Assembly (NCBI GenBank): GCA_023264995.1
Contig: JAHFUR010000011.1
Coordinates: 44,122 to 108,121 of the forward strand
Direction: 5' to 3'
Source of the DNA: Acidimicrobiia bacterium
GTDB lineage: Bacteria; Actinomycetota; Acidimicrobiia; Acidimicrobiales; AC-14
DNA length: 64,000 bases
Shown: positions 25,696 through 34,170 of the stretch, in pieces
Layout: the number at the start of each line of letters is the position of its first letter
Numbering within the stretch: the first letter of the stretch is position 1
The notes under the pieces: model-generated
Database searches by the model: none
What the model saw: the letters and a program-made list of their open reading frames with translations, nothing else
Told to the model about the DNA's origin: nothing
Program-made: the position numbers and the translations under genes

Positions 25696-28095
25696 GTGCG
25701 CACGCGGCCGTACATCGTCATGGCCGGTGCCCTCATGGGCCTCTATCTGCTCGCCGCGGCCGTCCTGGTGGCCACCAAGGACTTCGACGACCAGGGGCCG
25801 CTCTCGCTCCACCAGCCGGCCCGGACCGAGGCGCTCGACGGCGCCATCACCCCTGCGGAGGCCGCCCGGCGGTGCTTCGGCGCCGGCGCGGCCGACGACG
25901 GGTCGGTCAAGGTCGTCGGCGGCCCGGTGCGGGCCCAGCCGTACTACGCGTGCTACGAGCTCGACGACAAGGGGTCGGTGCGCAAGGCCCGGGTGATCGA
26001 CGGGTCGGGCTTCACCGTGAACGACGCGGGCATCATCAAGGCCGGCGGGGCCTGGCCGTGGGTCGCCCTCGTCGACAACACGACCGACCTCGTCGTCGGG
26101 AGCTTCGGCCTCGCCGCCCTCCTCGGCGCCGGCTGGATCTACGGCCGACGGGGCCGCCCGCCGGCGCCCGGCGCCGGCGAGCCGTGGTGGTCCCGCCCGG
26201 CCGTGCTGACGGTGCTGGCGCTCCTCCCCTGCGCGGGCTGGCTGGTGCTGGCCCTGCTGCCGCGCGTCGAGCGCCGGCGCAAGGCCCGGGCCGCGCTGCA
26301 AGCCGTCTTCGTCTTCGCCGGCCTCGTCCTCTTCGGGTTCGTGAGCGACAGCGCCACCCGCGGCGACACGTGGGGCCTGGTCGTCACCGGCCTGCTGGCC
26401 GCCGGTTTGGCCGTCGCCGTCATCGGGAGCCGTACGCTGCGCCCCGTGGCTGCACCGTCCACGGGACCGGGCCCGACGCCGGCACAGCCGGCTGCGGCCA
26501 CGGCGCCGGCCGCCGAGGAGCCGGCGCCGTTCACGGTCCAGGGCCCGGCCGAGCTCCCCACCTTCGCCGACGTCGGCGGCATGGCCACCCTCAAGGCCGA
26601 GCTGAAGGACACGTTCGGCCTGATGCTGGCCTTTGCCGGCGAGGCCCGGGAGTACCGGCTGCGGTGGAACGGCCTGCTGCTGCACGGCCCGCCCGGCGTG
26701 GGCAAGACGTTCATCGCCCGGGCCGCCGCCGGCGAGTTCGGCCTGAACCTGGTCCATGTAACCACCGCCGACGTGGTGTCGTCCTACGCCGGCGAGGCGG
26801 CCCGCAACCTGCGCCGGGCCTTTGCCTTCGCCGCCGGGCGCATCCCCTGCATCCTCTTCTTCGACGAGTTCGACTCCATCGCCCAGCGACGCGACGACTT
26901 CCAGAACCAAGAGGCCAGGCGCACGGTGAACGAGCTGCTGCGGGAGGTCGAGCAGTGGCGGCGGGTGCCCGAGCTCATCGTGATGGCCGCCACCAACTCC
27001 CTCGACGCCCTCGATCCCGCGGTCATCCGCCCCGGCCGGTTCGACCGCCACATCCGCGTCGACCTACCCGACGCCGCCGCCCGGGCCGCCATCTTCGGCG
27101 CTGCCCTGAAGGGCCGCCCGCTCGCGCCCGACGTCGACCTCCCCCAGCTGGCCATCAGCGCCGAAGGCCTCACGCCGGCGGCCATCGCCCGAGCCGTCGA
27201 AGCGGCGTCGCTGGCCGCGTTCAAGGAATCCACCGGTTCGGGCCAGGTCGTGCAGCTCACGGCCGCCCACCTCCGCGCCGCCCTCGACCAGCGGGGAGGC
27301 ACCGACCGTCCCACCGTCGAGGACTGGACCTGGGACAAGCTCGTGCTACCCGCCGCGGTCAAGGCCGAGCTGCAGCAGGTGGTGGCCATGGTCAAGAACC
27401 CCGACCTGGCCCGCTCCCTCGGGGTCGAGCCGCCGACCGGCCTGCTCCTCACCGGCCCGCCCGGCACCGGGAAGACCACGATCGCCAAAGTCCTGGCCGC
27501 GCAGGCCGGTTGCTCGTTCTACCCGGTCACCGGGGCCGACGTGACCAGCCCGTGGCTGGGCGAGTCGGAGCGCTCGATCGCCCGCCTCTTCGAGCGGGCC
27601 CGGGAGAACCAGCCGTCGATCATCTTCCTCGACGAGATCGACGCCATCGCCGGCACGCGGGGCGAGTGGGGCGGCTACGACCGCCAGATCAACCAGCTCC
27701 TCGCCGAGATCGACGGGGTCGGCGGCCAGCGGGGCGTCTTCGTGCTCGGAGCGACCAACCGGGTCGACCAGCTCGACCCGGCACTCCTCCGGGGCGGCCG
27801 GCTCTCGCGCACCATCGAGATCCCCCTCCCCGATTTCAAGGGCCGCATCGCCCTGCTCCAGCTCTTCACCGCCGGCATGCCGCTCGACCGGGTCGACCTC
27901 GACGGCTTGGCCCGCCGCAGCGCCGGGATGAGCGGCGCCGACCTCAAGGCCCTGTGCCAGCAGGCCGCGGTAGAGGCCCTCACCCGGTCCTCGTCGGTTG
28001 TCACCTCCGAGGACATGGACGCAGCCCTGGCCAAACGGAGCGGCCCGAAGCCGGATACCCCCGAGCCCGGCCGCAGCGCCGGCCCGTACATCTAA
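25696..28095 (+). CDS. membrane-anchored double AAA+ ATPase (Cdc48/FtsH-like)
   Basis: A 799-aa protein from GTG. The N-terminal 250 residues have about five hydrophobic segments (7-26, 133-150, 168-189, about 202-218, 226-244) and a Cys-containing loop between the first two. AAA domain 1 has Walker A GPPGVGKT (331-338), Walker B ILFFDEFDS (385-393), the sensor TNS, and the Arg-finger region IRPGRFDRH. AAA domain 2 has GPPGTGKTT (586-594) and FLDEIDA (643-649). Two tandem AAA modules as in Cdc48/VAT, but membrane-tethered and with no protease domain, unlike FtsH. It likely unfolds or extracts membrane-associated clients (inference). The next gene follows at 15 bp. Confidence 0.88.
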   Translation: MRTRPYIVMAGALMGLYLLAAAVLVATKDFDDQGPLSLHQPARTEALDGAITPAEAARRCFGAGAADDGSVKVVGGPVRAQPYYACYELDDKGSVRKARVIDGSGFTVNDAGIIKAGGAWPWVALVDNTTDLVVGSFGLAALLGAGWIYGRRGRPPAPGAGEPWWSRPAVLTVLALLPCAGWLVLALLPRVERRRKARAALQAVFVFAGLVLFGFVSDSATRGDTWGLVVTGLLAAGLAVAVIGSRTLRPVAAPSTGPGPTPAQPAAATAPAAEEPAPFTVQGPAELPTFADVGGMATLKAELKDTFGLMLAFAGEAREYRLRWNGLLLHGPPGVGKTFIARAAAGEFGLNLVHVTTADVVSSYAGEAARNLRRAFAFAAGRIPCILFFDEFDSIAQRRDDFQNQEARRTVNELLREVEQWRRVPELIVMAATNSLDALDPAVIRPGRFDRHIRVDLPDAAARAAIFGAALKGRPLAPDVDLPQLAISAEGLTPAAIARAVEAASLAAFKESTGSGQVVQLTAAHLRAALDQRGGTDRPTVEDWTWDKLVLPAAVKAELQQVVAMVKNPDLARSLGVEPPTGLLLTGPPGTGKTTIAKVLAAQAGCSFYPVTGADVTSPWLGESERSIARLFERARENQPSIIFLDEIDAIAGTRGEWGGYDRQINQLLAEIDGVGGQRGVFVLGATNRVDQLDPALLRGGRLSRTIEIPLPDFKGRIALLQLFTAGMPLDRVDLDGLARRSAGMSGADLKALCQQAAVEALTRSSSVVTSEDMDAALAKRSGPKPDTPEPGRSAGPYI

Positions 28096-28110
28096 CCAAG
28101 GAGCGGCCCC

Positions 28111-28557
28111 ATGGTCTGCATCTTCTGCATCGCCGTCCTGGCCATCGTGGCCGGCGCCCTCACCGCGGCGAGCGTCGACGACATCGAGGTCAGCCTGGCC
28201 GACAAGGCCGACGGCGAGGTCACCCGGGTCAGCGACACGGAGTCGGTGGCCCGCTTCGAGCTGACCGTCGACGTCTCGGGCACGAAGGCGCCGGTGGCCG
28301 TCACCCTGTACAAGGAGCACAGCCGGGCCCGCATCCAGGTCCTCACCCACGCCCTGACCCCCGAGCAGGTCGAGCGGCTGGAGGACGAGCTGGCCGAGGC
28401 CATCGGGGCCAAGATCGTCGACCGGTCGAGCCCGGAGGGCGAGGAGCACGACGAGGCCGGCCACGACCACGCGCCGGCCGCAGAGGCCGAGCGGGTCGAG
28501 GTGCCGACCGACGTGCCCGAGCGCCCGCGTCAGCCCGAGCCGCCCCGCACGCCCTAG
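28111..28557 (+). CDS. membrane-anchored protein, unknown, next to the AAA ATPase
   Basis: A 148-aa protein. Residues 2-20 (CIFCIAVLAIVAGAL) form a membrane segment with a Cys at 3 and 6. A beta-rich middle (about 30-95) with a helix TPEQVERLEDELAEAIGAKIVD is followed by a disordered acidic, Pro-rich tail including HDEAGHDHA. The start and spacing imply an operon with the AAA gene, so it could be an adaptor or substrate (inference). Family not recognised. Confidence 0.65.
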   Translation: MVCIFCIAVLAIVAGALTAASVDDIEVSLADKADGEVTRVSDTESVARFELTVDVSGTKAPVAVTLYKEHSRARIQVLTHALTPEQVERLEDELAEAIGAKIVDRSSPEGEEHDEAGHDHAPAAEAERVEVPTDVPERPRQPEPPRTP

Positions 28558-28573
28558 CTGCCGGCGCCGGCGG

Positions 28574-29302
28574 TCAGACCAGCAGCGAGGTGGCCAGCTG
28601 GCGGAGGGCGTCGACGGCGTTCGAGGCCGGTGCGTGGTCCACCGGCGACGCCCCGGCCTTGTCGGCCCCCGACACACCGGAGTCCTCAGGGATCACGATG
28701 TCGGCATCGGCGCCCAGCCACTCTCTGATGGCGACCAGATCCTCGGGCCCGGTCACCTTGTTGGCCACGATGACCCGGCGGGTGATCCCCTTGGCGGCGG
28801 CCATCTCCAGCAGCCGGCGGCCGACCTCGGCCGACCGGGGGTAGGGCTCGACGACGACCACGAGGGCGTCGATCTGGCTCTCGTCGCCCCTGGCCACGGT
28901 CATCACTCCACCCCCCAGGTCGACGATGACGACCCGGCCCGGCTTGTCCTCCAGCGCGGCGAGCAACTGCCCGGCCGAGAGCCCGCCTCAGCCGGGACGG
29001 AACTGGTCGAACTTGCGCACCTGGACGATGCGGAGGTGCTCGCCGGCTTCGGCCGCGAACCGGTCGACGACCTCCTCCATCGACGACGAGATGGCCGGGC
29101 CCTCGAGGAGCAGCGTCTCCCGGGCCCCGCCGAGGCCGTAGGTGGCCTCCACGCCCATGCCCAACGAGATGCCGAGGTTGGGGTTCTCGTCGGCGTCGAC
29201 CGTGAGCACCTCGCGGCCGCTCTCGGCACAGAGCCGGGCCAGGACGCCGGCCACGGTGGTCTTGCCCGACCCACCCTTTCCTGCCACTGCGATCTTGGTC
29301 AT
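28574..29302 (-). pseudogene. CooC/MinD-type P-loop ATPase with an in-frame TGA
   Basis: Read through, this is about 242 codons. It has MTKIAVAGKGGSGKTT (deviant Walker A with the signature Lys), LTVDADENPNLG, then VVIVDLGGG and VVVVEPYPRS, VIVANKVTG, all in one frame. That is the CooC-like maturation-ATPase fold, paralogous to the intact neighbour. A TGA at 28990-28988 interrupts it after about 104 residues, between RPG and GGLSAG, with no frame change. It may be a decayed gene, a sequencing error or a recoded codon. A TTG inside could restart the C-terminal half at 28966, but a half protein would lack the P-loop. Listed as pseudogene with doubt. Confidence 0.6.
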
Positions 29303-29319
29303 CGTCGAGGTCCTTTCGG

Positions 29320-30111
29320 TCAGTGGGCTGTGACGGGGGCGAGGGCGACCTGGCCCAGACGGTCGGCGAGGGCGGCGACGGCCACGCGGGCCGGGCTCTG
29401 CGGGTCGAGGTTGACCAACGGTTGCCCATCACGCTCGGCCCGGCGCACCGCCGGGTCGAGGGGCACGGTGGCCCATATCGGGATGCCCAGCCCGTCGAGG
29501 GCATGGGCGACATAGGCCTCGTCGTCGGGCGACCCGACCTTGTTGGCCACCCCGACCAGGCGCAGCCCCGCCGGCCAGCGGCCCATGTCGACGAACCGCC
29601 GGGCGGTCAGCACCGACTTGGCGAACGGCTCGACGACCACCATGGCCACGCCCGTGGTGCCCACCATGCCGCCGGCCACCTGCAGCGTGCCGCCCTGGAG
29701 GTCGACGACCACCCAGCCCCCCTCGTCGTCGTAGGCCCGCGACACCGTATTGAAGGCCACGGTGCCAGACCACCGGTCGAGGAAGCTCTCCCGGCGGAAC
29801 TCGAAGTCCTTGAGCGTGGCGTCGGCGTTGCCGATCTGGACGAACCGCACGCCGCTCGGCGCCTCCCGGGCACACCGGTCGACGATCTCCGCCGGCGTCC
29901 CCTCCAGCTTCCATCCGCCGTTGTCACGGGCAGCCATACCGGCCAGGAACCAGTCGTCGGAGGGCTCCATGCCGAGGACCTGGGCCAGACCGGGCACCGA
30001 GTCGGCGGACATGGCCACCACCCGCTCGCCGCGGGTGCTCAGCTCCGCGCTCAGCAGCCCGGCCAGGGTGGATTTCCCCGACCCGCCCTTGCCCAGCAGC
30101 ACGACCCGCAC
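29320..30111 (-). CDS. CooC-like P-loop ATPase (MinD/ParA superfamily)
   Basis: A 263-aa protein. It has Walker A GKGGSGKST (8-16), the acidic residue in VVAMSADSVPG, VVVDLQGG, VVVEPFAKS and a guanine/adenine-recognition-like VANKVG. CooC proteins load metals or build cofactor sites using ATP. No carbon-monoxide dehydrogenase or other obvious metalloenzyme is beside it, so the client is unknown. It lies 17 bp upstream of the interrupted paralogue and divergent to a Bax-inhibitor gene. Confidence 0.8.
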   Translation of the reverse strand: MRVVLLGKGGSGKSTLAGLLSAELSTRGERVVAMSADSVPGLAQVLGMEPSDDWFLAGMAARDNGGWKLEGTPAEIVDRCAREAPSGVRFVQIGNADATLKDFEFRRESFLDRWSGTVAFNTVSRAYDDEGGWVVVDLQGGTLQVAGGMVGTTGVAMVVVEPFAKSVLTARRFVDMGRWPAGLRLVGVANKVGSPDDEAYVAHALDGLGIPIWATVPLDPAVRRAERDGQPLVNLDPQSPARVAVAALADRLGQVALAPVTAH

Positions 30112-30227
30112 ACCAGGAACCTAGGAGAGGGCCATCCGCAGGTCAATGGCACGTTTTGGGCCGGGCCGGCGTTGTAGACATGAGCGCGGGCCATGGGGCC
30201 CGTGTGTGCCGAGGAGGAACCTCAACC

Positions 30228-30995
30228 GTGCGTACCAGCAACAACCCGGCCCTCACCCGGAGCCCGGCGTTCTCCGGGCGGGGCACCGAGACCGTCGACC
30301 CCCTGGAGGAGGCCTACTCCGGGCCGAGCGCCACCTCCCGCGAGACCGGGCGCATGACCGTCGACGACGTGGTCACCCGCACCGGGCTCCTCCTGGTCAT
30401 CGCCCTGACCACCGGGGGCCTCACCTGGGCCCTCAACCTGGGCGCGCTGGCCTTCCCCGCCGCCCTGGTCGGGCTGGTCCTGGGCCTGGTCATCAGCTTC
30501 AAGCAGGTGACCAACCCCGGCGTGATCATGGCCTACGCGGCCGTGGAGGGCGTGTTCCTGGGTGGTATCAGCCAGTACTTCAACACCCGCTACCCGGGCA
30601 TCGCCGTGCAGGCCGTGATCGGCACCGCCGCCGTCGCCGGCGGGGTCCTCTCCCTGTACAAGAGCGGCAGGGTCAAGGTGACCCCGCAGTTCACCAAAAT
30701 GGTCGTCGGGGCCACCATCGGCTTCTTCGTGCTGGTCATGGTCAACCTGGTCGCCGGCATCTTCGTCTCCGGTGGCCTCGGGCTGCGCCAAGGCCCCCTC
30801 GGGATCGTCTTCGGGCTGTTCGCCATCGGCTTGGCGTCCATGAACCTGATCCTGGACTTCGACCTGGTGGAGCGGGGCGCCCGCCAGGGCCTGCGGGCCG
30901 ACTACAGCTGGTTCGCCGCCTTCGCCATCATGGTGACCCTGGTCTGGCTGTACATCGAGATCCTGCGCCTGCTGGCCAACCTGCGCCGGAACTAA
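30228..30995 (+). CDS. Bax inhibitor-1 / YccA family membrane protein
   Basis: A 255-aa protein with a GTG start just after an AGGAGGAACC ribosome-binding site. A soluble N-terminal segment of about 50 residues (SNNPALTRSPAFSG) is typical of the actinobacterial YccA-type group. About seven membrane segments follow, with FLGGISQYFNTRYPGI, FFVLVMVNLV and LDFDLVERGARQGL, the acidic C-terminal motif of the family. BI-1 family proteins are channel-like; the bacterial role is unsettled. Confidence 0.9.
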   Translation: MRTSNNPALTRSPAFSGRGTETVDPLEEAYSGPSATSRETGRMTVDDVVTRTGLLLVIALTTGGLTWALNLGALAFPAALVGLVLGLVISFKQVTNPGVIMAYAAVEGVFLGGISQYFNTRYPGIAVQAVIGTAAVAGGVLSLYKSGRVKVTPQFTKMVVGATIGFFVLVMVNLVAGIFVSGGLGLRQGPLGIVFGLFAIGLASMNLILDFDLVERGARQGLRADYSWFAAFAIMVTLVWLYIEILRLLANLRRN

Positions 30996-31087
30996 CCCCG
31001 GGCCTCGGCCCGCGCTGGGGTGCTTAGGACCAGCGCGGGATGGGTACGAGTCGTGCAACGCACCAACGACTCCGGAGGTTCATCGAC

Positions 31088-31330
31088 ATGGGTATCGGCA
31101 TCAGCGTCTTCCTGCTGGCAATCGGCGCCATCCTGGCATTCGCGGTGAACGTCACCGTGTCCGGCATCGACCTGGCCACCGTGGGGGTCATCCTGATGAT
31201 CGTCGGGGCGATCGGCCTGGTCACGACCATGGCGATCTTCGGGCGCTCCGGGATCAGTGGCCGGCGCACCGTGGTCACCGACAGCGTGGCTGACGACCGG
31301 CCCGTCGTGAGCCGCACGATCGAGTACTAA
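31088..31330 (+). CDS. DUF6458-type two-helix membrane protein
   Basis: An 80-aa protein starting MGIGISVFLLAIGAILAF, with a second membrane helix VGVILMIVGAIGLV. The match to the small actinobacterial DUF6458 family is nearly exact by eye. The GGAGGT ribosome-binding site selects the ATG at 31088 over an upstream in-frame ATG. The tail is polar and ends RTIEY. Confidence 0.85.
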   Translation: MGIGISVFLLAIGAILAFAVNVTVSGIDLATVGVILMIVGAIGLVTTMAIFGRSGISGRRTVVTDSVADDRPVVSRTIEY

Positions 31331-31349
31331 CCCCCGCCCCACCACGAGC

Positions 31350-31379
31350 GAGCGGGCCCGGCCTCGGCCGGGCCCGCTC
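31350..31379. terminator. bidirectional terminator
   Basis: A perfect 14-bp inverted repeat, GAGCGGGCCCGGCC (31350-31363) against GGCCGGGCCCGCTC (31366-31379), with a 2-base loop and GTTT on the plus-strand side. It separates the convergent DUF6458 gene and the peroxiredoxin gene. Confidence 0.8.
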
Positions 31380-31388
31380 GTTTCGCGT

Positions 31389-31841
<453 letters not shown>

Positions 31842-31850
31842 CGGGCCAAG

Positions 31851-32645
31851 CTACTCGGGGGGTGGGGCGCCTGATCCCGGAGCGGCGATGGCGTGGAAGC
31901 CGCCGTCGACGTGGACGATCTCCCCGGTCGTGGCGGGGAACCAGTCCGACAGGAGGGCGACGCACGCCTTCGCCACCGGCCCGGTGTCGCGGGTGTCCCA
32001 CCCCAGCGGGGAGCGCCCGGCCCACGCCCCCTCCATCTGGTCGAAACCGGGGATCCCCCGGGCGGCGACGGAGCGGAGCGGGCCAGCGGAGACGAGGTTG
32101 ACCCGGATCCCGTGGGCCCCGAGGTCGCGGGCCAGGTAGCGGGCGGTGGACTCGAGCGCGGCCTTGGCCACGCCCATCCAGTCGTAGGCCGGCCACGCCT
32201 GGCTGGCGTCGAAATCGAGGCCGACGATGGCGCCCCCGCCGGCGGCCTGCAGCAACGGCAGGGTGGCCACGGCCAGAGCCTTGAGCGAGAAGGTCGACGT
32301 GTGGATGGTCAGGGCCACGTCGTCCCACTCGGTGTGGAGGAAGTTGCCGCCCAGCGCCCGCCCGGGGGCAAAGGCCACGGCGTGGAGCACACCGTCCACC
32401 CGGCCCCAGCGGGCGGTGAGCTCGGCGGTGAGGGCCTCGAGGTGGGCCGGGTCGTTGACGTCGAGCTCCAGCACGTCGGGCTCGGGCGACAGGCGCCGGG
32501 ATGTGCGCCGGGTGAGGCTCATGGCCCGGCCGAACGAGGTCAGGAGCACCTCGGCCCCCTGCTCCTGGGCCAGCTTGGCCACGCCGAAGGCGATGGAGTC
32601 GTCGTTCAGGACCCCGGTGACCAGGATCTTCTTGCCGTCGAGCAT
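31851..32645 (-). CDS. fabI: enoyl-ACP reductase, InhA/FabI type
   Basis: A 264-aa NADH-dependent reductase for the last step of each type II fatty-acid elongation round. It starts MLDGKKILVTGVLNDDSIAF (dinucleotide-binding). PAYDWMGVAK has the catalytic Tyr and Lys in the InhA pattern Y-x2-M-x3-K, followed by HGIRVNLVSAGPLRS. The ATG with GAGGAA upstream is preferred to a GTG four codons earlier. It is the downstream end of the fab cluster. Confidence 0.93.
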   Translation of the reverse strand: MLDGKKILVTGVLNDDSIAFGVAKLAQEQGAEVLLTSFGRAMSLTRRTSRRLSPEPDVLELDVNDPAHLEALTAELTARWGRVDGVLHAVAFAPGRALGGNFLHTEWDDVALTIHTSTFSLKALAVATLPLLQAAGGGAIVGLDFDASQAWPAYDWMGVAKAALESTARYLARDLGAHGIRVNLVSAGPLRSVAARGIPGFDQMEGAWAGRSPLGWDTRDTGPVAKACVALLSDWFPATTGEIVHVDGGFHAIAAPGSGAPPPE

Positions 32646-32670
32646 GGCGTTCCTCACAGCGTCGTCGTCC

Positions 32671-34047
32671 TCATAAGGGGGTGTTCGAGTGTTTGGCCCG
32701 CGACCGGGGCGTGGCCCGCTTCGTGCGCAGGGCGGCCAGGCCGGCGGTGAGCAGCCGGCGGGTGTCCTCCGGGTCGATCACGTCGTCGACATACCCCCGC
32801 TCGGCGGCCACCACCGGTGAGCACAGCCGCTCGGCGTAGTCGGCCTCCAGCTCGGCACGCGCCCGGGCCCGCTCGCCGTCGTCGGCGATGGCGGCCAAGG
32901 TCTTGCGCTGGAGCACGGCGACCGCCCCCGGCGCCCCCATGACTGCGATCTCGGACTTGGGCCAGGCCAGGCACAGGTCGTTGCCCAGCCCGCGTGAGTC
33001 CATGGCGATGTAGGCCCCGCCGTAGGCCTTGCGCAGGACCACGCACAGGCGGGGCACGGTGGCGTTGGCGTAGGCGTGGACCAGCTCGGCGCCGTGGCGG
33101 ATCATCCCCCGCCACTCCAGGTCGCGACCGGGACGGAACCCGCCACAGTCGACAAAGGTGAGCAGCGGTAGCCCGAAGGCGTCGCAGCACTGGACGAAAC
33201 GGGCCGCCTTGCGGGAGGCCTCGATGTCGAGCGTGCCGGCCTGGCTCTTGGGCTGGTTGGCGATCACGCCCACGGGCATGCCGCCGAGACGGGCGTAGCC
33301 GGTGACCACGTTGGTGGCCAGGGCGGCGCGGACTTCGAGGAAGGTGCTGACGTCGCAGACGTCGCCGATCACGGTCCGCACGTCGTAGGAGGCGGTGGGC
33401 CGGTCGGGGACGACGCCGGCGGCCACCCTCGAGGGCCGGTCGAGCGGGTCGTCGGTCGGCCAGAAGGGCGGCTCGTCGAGGTGGTTGGACGGCAGGTACG
33501 AGAGCAGGTCGGCCACCGCGCCGGCGGCCTCGCCCTCGTCGAGCACGACCATCGACGCCACCCCGCTGCGGCCGGCGTGCACGTCGGGCCCGCCCAGGTC
33601 GGTGTGGGACGTGGTGACGCCGGTAAAGGACGCCGCCGCCCGAGGGCCGTTCACGTAGGCGTAGGCGTCAGCGGTCATGACGACGTGGTCGGCCAGCCCA
33701 AGCAGGAGCGCCGGCCCCCCGACGCACGGGCCGGTCACCGACAGGACGATCGGGACGGCGCCCGACGCGTCGGCCAGCGCCTTGGCCACCCGGCCCCACG
33801 CCACCAGCGAGGCGACACCCTCCCTGACGTCGGCACCGGACGTGGCGATCTCGCCGACGACCGGGACCCCGGCCTCCAGGGCGAGACGGACCGTGCGCTC
33901 GATGACCTGGCCCTCGGTGGGGCCGATGGCGCCCCGGTGCTGGCCACCGTCGAGCCGGAACCAGGCCACCCGTCGGCCGTCGACCTCGGTCAGTGCAGCG
34001 ACGGCCGCGCCCCCCCGCCGGGCCGCGACGGGGGCGGCCGCCGTCAC
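32671..34047 (-). CDS. acyl-CoA carboxylase carboxyltransferase (AccD/PccB-type)
   Basis: A 458-aa tandem-crotonase carboxyltransferase. The N-terminal half (about 20-200) has VTGPCVGGPALLLGLADHVVMT. The C-terminal half has VGVIANQP, FVQCCDAFGLPLLTFVDCGGFRPG, and KAYGGAYIAMDSRGLGNDLCLAWP. It moves carboxyl from a biotin carrier to acetyl- or acyl-CoA to make malonyl-CoA. It is shorter at the N-terminus than the usual 510+ aa PccB, and the start MTAAAPVAARRGG is uncertain. Lying between fabF and fabI suggests it feeds fatty acid synthesis; no biotin carboxylase gene is in the window. Confidence 0.85.
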   Translation of the reverse strand: MTAAAPVAARRGGAAVAALTEVDGRRVAWFRLDGGQHRGAIGPTEGQVIERTVRLALEAGVPVVGEIATSGADVREGVASLVAWGRVAKALADASGAVPIVLSVTGPCVGGPALLLGLADHVVMTADAYAYVNGPRAAASFTGVTTSHTDLGGPDVHAGRSGVASMVVLDEGEAAGAVADLLSYLPSNHLDEPPFWPTDDPLDRPSRVAAGVVPDRPTASYDVRTVIGDVCDVSTFLEVRAALATNVVTGYARLGGMPVGVIANQPKSQAGTLDIEASRKAARFVQCCDAFGLPLLTFVDCGGFRPGRDLEWRGMIRHGAELVHAYANATVPRLCVVLRKAYGGAYIAMDSRGLGNDLCLAWPKSEIAVMGAPGAVAVLQRKTLAAIADDGERARARAELEADYAERLCSPVVAAERGYVDDVIDPEDTRRLLTAGLAALRTKRATPRSRAKHSNTPL

Positions 34048-34056
34048 CCCGAGTAG

Positions 34057-34170
34057 GGGGTCAGGACGAGGCCGGCCCGGTGGTCCCCGCCCGTCATGAG
34101 GGCGGGGTCAGGACGAGGGAGGCCCGGTGGTCCCCGCCCGTCATGAGGGCGGGGTCAGGACGAGGGAGGC
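34057..34170. repeat. 47-bp tandem duplication of the fabF 3' end
   Basis: Unit starts are at 34057, 34104 and 34151, each beginning GGGGTCAGGACGAGG. The first two units are complete, differing by two adjacent bases (CC/AG); the third is partial and is the real fabF coding end. Each unit copies the last codons and TGA of fabF plus the following spacer, CGGTGGTCCCCGCCCGTCA. Confidence 0.85.

Noticed and set aside
28574..29302. Frameshift in the interrupted CooC-like ATPase
   Set aside because: Both halves are in the same frame; only a TGA separates them.
34081..34150. Extra small gene in the 47-bp repeat region
   Set aside because: The sequence is copies of the fabF tail with stop codons, not a new reading frame.
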